From: Dechloromonas denitrificans | GTDB taxonomy: Bacteria; Pseudomonadota; Gammaproteobacteria; Burkholderiales; Rhodocyclaceae | Assembly: GCF_001551835.1 (NCBI RefSeq) | Contig: NZ_LODL01000019.1 | Location: 452,645 to 516,644, forward strand | Direction: 5' to 3' | DNA: 64,000 bases | Shown: positions 61,797-64,000 of the stretch, piece by piece | Layout: the number at the start of each line of letters is the position of its first letter | Numbering within the stretch: position 1 is the first letter of the stretch | Position numbers and translations under genes: made by a program | The notes under the pieces: generated by a model | Seen by the model: the letters and a program-made list of their open reading frames with translations, nothing else | Database searches by the model: none | Told to the model about the DNA's origin: nothing

Positions 61797-62386
61797 GCCT
61801 GAAGCACAGCTACACGCTGATCGCGCCGTTTTACGACGCGGCCATCGCCCGCGCCACGCTGGCGGCGCGGCAACGCAGTTTGTCGGGGTTGCCCACCTCA
61901 CCCGGCCGCGTGCTGCTGGCCGGCGTCGGCACCGGCCTGGATCTGCCGCACCTGCCGCCGCAACATCATTACGTCGGCCTCGATTTGAACCATGCCATGT
62001 TGCGCCGCGCCCAGCCCCGGGTCGGCGCGGTCGATTTCCTGCCGCTCCAGGGCGACGCCCAGCGCCTGCCTTTTGCCGACAACAGCTTCGATAGTGCGGT
62101 ACTGCACCTGATTCTGGCCGTCGTGCCCGAACCAGCCCGGTGTTTTGCCGAGGTGGCGCGGGTCCTCAAACCGGGCGGTCGACTGCTGGTTTTCGACAAG
62201 TTCCTGCGCCGCGGTCAGCCGGCCGTGCTGCGCCGGCTGGCCAACCCGCTGCTGCGGCGCATCGCGACCCGCCTCGACGTGGTTTTCGAAGACCTGCTGC
62301 CGGCAGCGCCCGGACTGATCCTCGAAGATGATCGGCCGGCCCTAGCCAGCGGTTGGTTCCGCCTGATCCGGCTCGGCAAGCACTGA
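61793..62386 (+). CDS. Class I SAM-dependent methyltransferase
   Basis: 197 residues starting at TTG inside the apaG stop (TTGA). The SAM-binding motif is LLAGVGTGLDLPHLP, followed by YVGLDLNHAMLRRA, GDAQRLPFADNSFDSAVLH and KPGGRLLVFDKF. The LNHAML and DNSFD blocks place it with UbiE/COQ5-like small-molecule methyltransferases; the acceptor is unknown. Its 3' end overlaps the convergent permease gene by 45 bases. Confidence 0.87.
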   Translation: MSLKHSYTLIAPFYDAAIARATLAARQRSLSGLPTSPGRVLLAGVGTGLDLPHLPPQHHYVGLDLNHAMLRRAQPRVGAVDFLPLQGDAQRLPFADNSFDSAVLHLILAVVPEPARCFAEVARVLKPGGRLLVFDKFLRRGQPAVLRRLANPLLRRIATRLDVVFEDLLPAAPGLILEDDRPALASGWFRLIRLGKH

Positions 62387-63460
62387 AACCTCGGGCTCGG
62401 CGTCGTCTTTACCCAGCCCATCCTCAACCCAGGCCTGGAGCAGCGTGTAGGTCACGGCCAGGACGACCGGCCCGACAAAAATACCGATCAGGCCAAAGCT
62501 CAGCATGCCGCCAATGACCCCGGAAAAAATCAGCAGCAGCGGCAGGTCGGCGCCACGTTTGATCAGCATCGGCCGCAGGATATTGTCGAGACTGCCGACA
62601 ATCAGGCTCCAGATAAGCAGGAAAGTCGCCCAGCCGTTATCCCCTGTCCAGTACATCCAGCCAACGGCGGGCAGCAAAACCAGCGCCGGACCGAGCTGGG
62701 CAATGCACAGCATCAGCATCACGGCCGACAGCAAGGAGGCAAATGGCACGCCGGCAACGGCCAGGCCAAGACCGCCGAGCACAGTCTGGACAATGGCGGT
62801 GACACCGACGCCGAGCGCCACACCCCGAATCGCCTGACCGGCCAGGATGATCGAATTTTCTCCGCGCTCGCCGGCCAGCCGCCGACCGAAGCGGAGCACC
62901 ATGCGGGCCGCCGCTTCGCCGCCGGAATAGAAGATGGCGGCAATCACGACGACGAGCAGGAACTGGATCAGCATGCCGCCGAAACCGCCCACCTGAGCAA
63001 GCGCCCACCTTCCGGTATCGGCCGCATAGGGGGCAACCTGGGTAATGATTTCGCTCGTACCACTGGTCGCTAGCTGCGTCCACATCGCTGCCAGTTTTTC
63101 GCCAAGCAAAGGCAGCGTGGTCACCCAGGCCGGCGGCAAGGGCAGGCCATTTGCGGCCAGCGACTTGAGCGCTGCGGTCAACTGCTCGGAATGATCGGAA
63201 ATGGTGCCGATCGCCAGCCACAGCGGCAGGACCAGCAACAACAGCATCGCCAGCGTCATCACCGCCACGGCCGGCGCCCGTCGCTCGCCGAAGCGAACTT
63301 CGAGCGATTTGAGCAGCGGCCAGGTGGCGACGACGACCATCGTCGCCCACACCGTGGCCGCCAGAAACGGCCGCAGCACCCATAAGGAGAGGCCAGCCAA
63401 CCCGATGATGCAGAAAATGGCCAGCGTCGTTCTGGTCAGGTCACGGCGAATTTCGGTCAT
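62342..63460 (-). CDS. AI-2E family transporter (YdiK-like permease)
   Basis: 372 residues from ATG 63460, which has AGGGG six bases upstream. About eight helices with the family layout: two N-terminal helices, a central loop region (about 85-150), then LGGLGLAVAGVPFASLLSAV, GPALVLLPAVGWMYWTGD, DNILRPMLIKRGADLPLLLIFSGVIGGMLSFGLIGIFVGPVVLAVTYTLL. The family contains putative autoinducer-2 exporters and Na+/H+ antiporters; the actual substrate is unknown. The last residues form an acidic tail. Confidence 0.9.
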   Translation of the reverse strand: MTEIRRDLTRTTLAIFCIIGLAGLSLWVLRPFLAATVWATMVVVATWPLLKSLEVRFGERRAPAVAVMTLAMLLLLVLPLWLAIGTISDHSEQLTAALKSLAANGLPLPPAWVTTLPLLGEKLAAMWTQLATSGTSEIITQVAPYAADTGRWALAQVGGFGGMLIQFLLVVVIAAIFYSGGEAAARMVLRFGRRLAGERGENSIILAGQAIRGVALGVGVTAIVQTVLGGLGLAVAGVPFASLLSAVMLMLCIAQLGPALVLLPAVGWMYWTGDNGWATFLLIWSLIVGSLDNILRPMLIKRGADLPLLLIFSGVIGGMLSFGLIGIFVGPVVLAVTYTLLQAWVEDGLGKDDAEPEVSVLAEPDQAEPTAG

Positions 63461-63733
63461 AGCAATCCCCTGATGGAAGGACATTTAGCTAATCGGTATC
63501 AAAGGAAAATCCCTTGCCGACTGCTTAAATCGCATAGTTGCCGCCGGCCAGAACCTTCTGCCGCAGGCGGCTGCGCAATCCGTCGAATCGATTGTAGCGC
63601 CATGCCCGGCCGCCAGTCATGTGGCATTAATGCCGACCGGAGCATGTAAAGTTTAGTTAAACCAGTGGCAAGGCAAAAGCAACGAATTATAAAACTGTAA
63701 AATTCACATCGAATAAACGAAAATTAACAAACC

Positions 63734-63949
63734 ATGGATGCATCGATCTTGACCTTACTGGTCGCCTCACTGCTTGTTGCCCTGCTCGGGATCGGCACAC
63801 TGGTCGCGCTGGTTCCCCAGTGCAACCAGCGCAACTGCGGCACCGCCTGTCGAACCAAGGGCACCACCTGCCCGGCCCGGCGTAACGCCGAAAACGAAAA
63901 GGCCCGCATGGAGCGGGCCTCGAATCAACTGGGTAGCGTAACTGACTAG
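63734..63949 (+). CDS. Possible small Cys-containing membrane protein
   Basis: 71 residues: one membrane helix (about 5-28) followed by CNQRNCGTACRTKGTTC with four cysteines and a charged tail. No obvious ribosome-binding site precedes the ATG. A hairpin that looks like a minus-strand terminator lies inside its 3' part, which weakens the case. A loose -24/-12-like sequence lies at 63666-63681 but misses three consensus bases. The preceding gap 63461-63733 shows nothing else definite. Confidence 0.4.
   Translation: MDASILTLLVASLLVALLGIGTLVALVPQCNQRNCGTACRTKGTTCPARRNAENEKARMERASNQLGSVTD
63891..63919 (-). terminator. Intrinsic terminator on the minus strand near the right edge
   Basis: GGCCCGC and GCGGGCC pair around a five-base loop; on the minus strand the stem is followed by TTTTCGTTTT. 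It probably ends a minus-strand gene that begins beyond the window. Confidence 0.6.
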
Positions 63950-64000
63950 AGCGTGTGGACATTTGTGATTAAGGGACTGTTCACAAAGGGCTGATTGTGT

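Noticed and set aside
63666..63681. Sigma-54 promoter before the right-edge small frame
   Set aside because: TGGCAAGGCAAAAGCA has the correct GG/GC spacing but misses three key bases, and the downstream gene is itself doubtful.

Overview
The window looks like a chromosomal segment of a GC-rich betaproteobacterium of the Rhodocyclales (Dechloromonas/Azonexus-like). The pointers are a NafY/NifX-type nitrogenase cofactor gene behind a NifA/sigma-54 promoter, a PEP-CTERM protein, a Burkholderia-type trimeric porin, a PhaJ-like hydratase, and many hybrid kinase, HD-GYP and DctB/DctD signalling genes. No rRNA, tRNA, CRISPR array, prophage or complete insertion sequence was seen. Genus assignment is inference; no database search was possible.

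Layout. 0-12 kb: the end of a LysR regulator, nafY, a divergent SagB-type nitroreductase with an ankyrin protein, a small lipoprotein, crcB, a tightly packed run glnS-DUF924-orphan DNA methylase-pyrF-metallopeptidase-thioredoxin-M23 peptidase, a 41-residue secreted peptide not visible at normal ORF cut-offs, a Cys-rich protein and RidA. 12-18.3 kb (minus strand): a hybrid histidine kinase, an HD-GYP response regulator, an outer-membrane barrel and a half-size periplasmic binding protein, probably one signalling operon. 18.4-23.8 kb: a MacAB-like exporter with two different permeases, then a MaoC hydratase. 23.8-28.5 kb: RluF-like synthase/FKBP and rplU-rpmA-obgE-proB. 28.5-32.3 kb: a major porin and trpGDC. 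32.4-35.5 kb: a GT2/ArnT-like/PAP2 envelope-modification trio.

The most coherent system spans 35.5-55.4 kb and is devoted to acidic amino acids and their amides. It holds aspartase (aspA), a DctA/GltP-type symporter, a TauE/SafE carrier, two convergent paralogous AauS/AauR (DctB/DctD-type) two-component pairs, MarC, an orphan glutamate-type binding protein, a chemoreceptor, glutamate dehydrogenase, a GltIJKL importer and a secreted asparaginase encoded inside the importer operon. Both outer operons (aspA-symporter and gltI-ansB-gltJKL-gdh) begin with a good -24/-12 (sigma-54) promoter. About 105-115 bp upstream of each lies an inverted repeat: a perfect TTCGG-N4-CCGAA at aspA and a degenerate copy at gltI. 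This matches the operator I recall for Pseudomonas AauR. The two regulators have nearly identical recognition helices, so both may act on the same sites.

55.4-64 kb holds a coiled-coil membrane protein, a GNAT acetyltransferase and HAD phosphatase, a PEP-CTERM THxN-type protein behind its own sigma-54 promoter, then rpe-gph-trpL-trpE on the minus strand, apaG, a methyltransferase and an AI-2E-family permease. trpL is an 18-residue leader peptide with four Trp codons; its start overlaps the gph stop, so trpE is very likely attenuated. The tryptophan genes are therefore split into trpE and trpGDC about 26 kb apart, with the acidic amino acid region between them.
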